Source of the DNA: Symbiodinium natans
Lineage: Eukaryota; Sar; Dinophyceae; Suessiales; Symbiodiniaceae
Reading direction: 5' to 3'
NCBI GenBank assembly: GCA_905221605.1
Contig: CAJNDS010000611.1
Span: 64,001 to 104,769, forward strand
Length of the DNA stretch: 40,769 nt
Shown here: positions 37,819 through 40,769 of the stretch, one piece after another
How positions within the stretch are numbered: the stretch's first letter is position 1
Layout of the letters: every line of letters begins with the position of its first letter
Notes under the pieces: model-generated
Databases searched by the model: none
What the model saw: the letters and a program-made list of their open reading frames with translations, nothing else
Told to the model about the DNA's origin: nothing
Program-made: the position numbers and the translations under genes

Positions 37819-40769
37819 ATGCGAACTTCTGCGGCCTTGCGCAGTGCTTCGATGCGGAGCTCGACTTCGCGATGGCAGCAAGAATATGAAGAGGATCAAC
37901 GACTCATGGCTGCGCTCGATGCGCGAACGGAAATCCCCCACTTGTTGGTAGAGCTCCGCAGCCTAGGCTACATTGAGATCTGTGGCAAAGACATGGGTGG
38001 CATCTATCAACGACTGGAGGATTGGATGGGGGAGCAGTGGGGGTGCGAGTTTCTGAGCACGGAAGTGCGTGTTGTTGCAAACAGGGAAGACAGGGACAAC
38101 GACCTTGGCTTATCTGGCTCCTACTCTACTGGCATGGTCAATCGCGTTGGGCCGGTGGCAGAGTGGAATCGCCTTTGTGACGCGAGCTTCGACTGGCCTC
38201 CCAACGAGCTCGTATGTCGGTGCATGCCGATGTGCGGCAAGAATCTTAGCAGCTTACAAGGTTTACCTTTTTGTTCGGGCTACTTGTAGGGTACTCAGCC
38301 CCTGTAAGGAATATCGTGACGGTCTTTAAGCTGCGCGGAAAGGAAGGTGAGAACAACATGGGGAAGCTCACGATGGAACTGGTGAACTTCATGACGCAAA
38401 CGTGTGGTTGGGGGCTTCATCTGTGCAATGGGACTAACCTCGGCTTCTACGGTCAGATCCGCGAGCAGCAAGTTATTTTCAAGGCGCCCCACCCACTGAA
38501 TCTGACTGCCCCACACCTCATGTTCCTTGGATGTGTACAAAGCGCTTAAACTTTTGGGCTTCTTGCCACTTTGAATTACTCCGAGCGTTCATGGTTTTTT
38601 TGGTTGAAGCCAGGATCGAGTTGCGGCAGGCAGGCTATGTGGAGGTCAACGGCGTTGACAGCAATGGTATCTTCGACAAGCTCACCGAGTGGCTGGTACA
38701 AACTTGGAAAGCACAGAGGCTTCAGGCAGACCCGGTCTATTGCGCTCTCAAGTTTCGCTGTGATGTTTTCAAGACTCGCGGCCGTGAAGGCGAAAACAAC
38801 ATGGGCATGAAAACCATGGAGATTGTCGACTTTATGGTGCAGCAGTGCGCCTGGACCATGATCACCTGCAACGGCGGAAACTTCGGCAGGTATGGAAGCA
38901 TCCGCGAACAGCAAATGGTCTTCCGCGACGACGGGCATGTGCAGCATGGTGAAGACCACATCATGGTCGAGCTCAGGGACATCGGCTATGTGGAGGTGAA
39001 TGGCCTTTCCAGCTCCCGTGACATCGAGCCTTTCGTCTCACAGTTCTTGCTGGGCAGCTGGCAGTGTCAAGACTACACGCCTCAATTCTACGAGCAGACA
39101 AAGTTCTGCGATCGCAAGTTTGTCACTCCACAGAATCTCTACTACAAGCAGGGTTTGACCAACAACATCGGCAAGCTGACCATCGAATTGTCTATAGCCC
39201 TAGCTTCGCAAGGGTGGCTGCTGATGCTTTGTAACGGTGGCCACATCTCCAGCATCAGGGACCCTTCCAACAGCTACTCTATGGGTGTTCCTATTCAGAG
39301 AAAGATGGTCGACCAGGAAATCCAAGGCGGCATCAAGCGGGAGCAGCAGATCAAGTTCACGCGAGCGCCAGACCGCACAATTGCAGCCGAGCCGCTGCTG
39401 ATGATCGAGCTCCGATCCGTTCCGAGATCTCCACCCGAGAGCATCAATACGATGAATTGTGAAATCATAGATCCCTTCAAGGAGAACGCAGGTAGGCAAA
39501 GGCAGACAGCTATTGCGCTGCGTGACTGGATTGTCTCGGCGGACTACGAGGGCTTCATTGAGGTGAATGGTTTCAACACCAATGGTGTTTATCAGAAGCT
39601 GCAAGAGTTCATCGAGCGATTCCTGAAGGGAAGAATGCTCGGGCCACAGTCCTACTGCGACTGCCTCTTCAGTTGCCGGGCTTTCCGTCAGAAGATGTCT
39701 CCCCATGGCGAGTACTGGGATGGTTTCTACTGTGGGGAGAACAACTTCGGCAAGTACACCATGCGTTTGATCGATTTCTTGGTGGACCACCTTGGTGAAT
39801 GGGACCTTATCGTTTGCAATGGCAATGCAGCTGAGCGTGCGTGGCGCTGGGGTGGCCTTGTGTCCATGGTGGCGCGTGAGCAGCAGCTTGTCTTCCGCCA
39901 CCGGCCCAAAGCCGGACGGGTGTTCATGGCCATCGCGCAGCACACTCCCTTGGGCCGCCCACCGATGCAGGCCCCGGACTACTGGACCTCTGATTCCCGC
40001 AATGGCACTGCAGCCTTCAAGGTCGTGCCTGTGACAGAGGAGGAGAAGGAGTGGCTGCAGCAGCTGCTAGACGGCAGCTACGTGAAAAAGGTCACTCGTG
40101 ATCGCCGAGGCGGTCGACTGGCAGAGCGCTTCGAGCTTGTCGCCGCAGTTCGATCCGAAAATCCCCACCTATGGGATGCATTCGCAGACCGACGGCACAA
40201 GGTCGGCCTCAGTCGCAATGGCCTACACACAGATCACAAAGGCCAGGACGTGGTACCCAAAACAGTCCGTGCTTGCCCAGCACTAGCAGCGCGCTGTGTT
40301 GACGAGGACGGCAAGAACCCTTCGACCGAGGGGATCTTCCTCCACGGCACGAACCCGACATCGGCCGTGGCGATCCTGAAGAACAACTTCAAGATTGATT
40401 TAGCTGGCGCCAGCGCAGGAACGATGTTTGGGCCGGGAGCATATCTCGCTGAAGCATCGACCAAGGCGGACGAGTACGCGCAAGATGACAAGACCGGCCG
40501 CTACAAAGGCCTGTATGCCATGGTCGCCTGCCGTGCAGTGATGGGACGACCCTTCGTTGAGAAGAATCCCGGTAACTACTCGAAGAAGGTGACCTCAGGC
40601 GCATTTGATGTTGTTCTTGGTGATCGCGAGGCCGCAGTGGGGACTTTCCGGGAGTTCATCTTCTTTCACGAGGAGTCAATCTATCCGGAATACGCGCTGT
40701 TTTATCGGAGAATCTACGGCGAAGAGCCATCCGAGACGGTGCTGGAAGAAGTGGACTGCGATGCCAAAG
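37819..40769 (+). CDS. Poly(ADP-ribose) polymerase with four N-terminal repeat domains (3' incomplete)
   Basis: Three exons: 37819-38068, 38290-38521, 38614-end (both introns GT-AG, phases match), giving at least 879 aa. ATG 37819 is the first in frame near a possible trans-splice AG at 37799-37800. Residues ~41-156, 159-275, 276-420 and 422-595 are four copies of a domain of 115-170 aa that I do not recognise, with the patterns ELR-x-x-GY-[IV]-E-[IV]-x-G, GENNMG-x-x-TME-[IL]-V, CNGGN-x-G and REQQ-x-x-F. Residues ~630-869 are the PARP catalytic domain: helical AVRSENPHLWDAF, then LHGTNPTSAVAIL, FGPGAYLAEASTKADEY and FREFIFFHEESIYPEYALFY. The NAD-binding/catalytic triad H-Y-E is present at H738, Y771 and E841, as in polymerising tankyrase/PARP1-like enzymes, so chain formation is predicted. 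It would transfer ADP-ribose from NAD+ to proteins; the repeats may bind the target. No WGR, zinc finger or ankyrin region is seen. The frame is still open at the window edge. Confidence 0.88.
38069..38289 (+). other. Intron 1 of the PARP gene (GT-AG, 221 bp)
   Basis: Donor C|GTGTTG, acceptor TTGTAG|GG. Removing it makes repeat 1 align with repeat 2 without a gap: both then have ten residues between the conserved Trp and the Tyr of Y-[SC]-A. The stop at 38287 in the unspliced frame lies inside it. Confidence 0.8.
38522..38613 (+). other. Intron 2 of the PARP gene (GT-AG, 92 bp)
   Basis: Donor AT|GTTCCT, acceptor GCCAG|G. Splicing rebuilds HLM-IELRQAGYVEVNG, which matches HIM-VELRDIGYVEVNG at the start of repeat 3 residue for residue. 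The intron sits exactly at the boundary between repeats 1 and 2. Confidence 0.85.

Noticed and set aside
39200-39943. 247-codon minus-strand frame
   Set aside because: Lies wholly opposite the PARP exon, whose repeat motifs are unambiguous.

Overview
This window looks like nuclear DNA of a dinoflagellate alga; a Symbiodiniaceae-like genome is my guess, and the species cannot be read from the sequence. The evidence is the gene architecture: many short exons, acceptors of the form AG|G, and introns whose donors must be GC or GA for conserved protein motifs to stay in frame. There are also degenerate plant-type (TTTAGGG) and Chlamydomonas-type (TTTTAGGG) telomere repeats inside the sequence, abundant low-complexity arrays, and almost every convincing exon on the plus strand. 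No rRNA, tRNA, CRISPR array, bacterial operon or complete mobile element was seen.

Layout. 0.2-0.66 kb: long CAC/CAG/AAC-CAG-CAG microsatellite. 1-9.6 kb: a string of small coiled-coil exons. 9.6-11.4 kb: exons of a polytopic membrane domain, possibly the C-terminus of the same gene. 12.4-14.5 kb: scattered unrecognised exons. 14.6-14.9 kb: remnant of a LINE-type reverse transcriptase on the minus strand. 17.7-19.4 kb: a well-resolved SAM-dependent methyltransferase gene of eight short exons. 20.1-20.7 kb: TTTTGC and CT arrays. 20.8-24.5 kb: unrecognised plus-strand reading frames. 24.5-26.1 kb: acidic proline-rich protein with a 24-27 bp repeat. 26.1-28.1 kb: more unrecognised exons. 28.0-28.5 kb: a CCCTAAG array facing away from a TTTTAGGG array. 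29.8-30.36 kb: an RD/RS-rich (splicing-factor-like) gene. 31.0-35.8 kb: a tandem duplication of about 2.65 kb, each copy a multi-exon gene built from short 'AGD' exons, with mostly synonymous divergence in its last exon. 36.2-36.5 kb: small gene. 36.7-37.7 kb: second degenerate telomere-repeat zone. 37.8 kb to the end: gene for a poly(ADP-ribose) polymerase whose N-terminus is four copies of a domain I do not recognise; it runs off the window.

The strongest calls are the PARP gene, the methyltransferase gene, the RS-rich gene and the duplicated gene pair, because each was rebuilt from several exons with matching phases and conserved motifs. Most other reading frames are exon candidates only. 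The genes show no common pathway; they look like independent neighbours in a one-directional gene array, as is usual in dinoflagellates.
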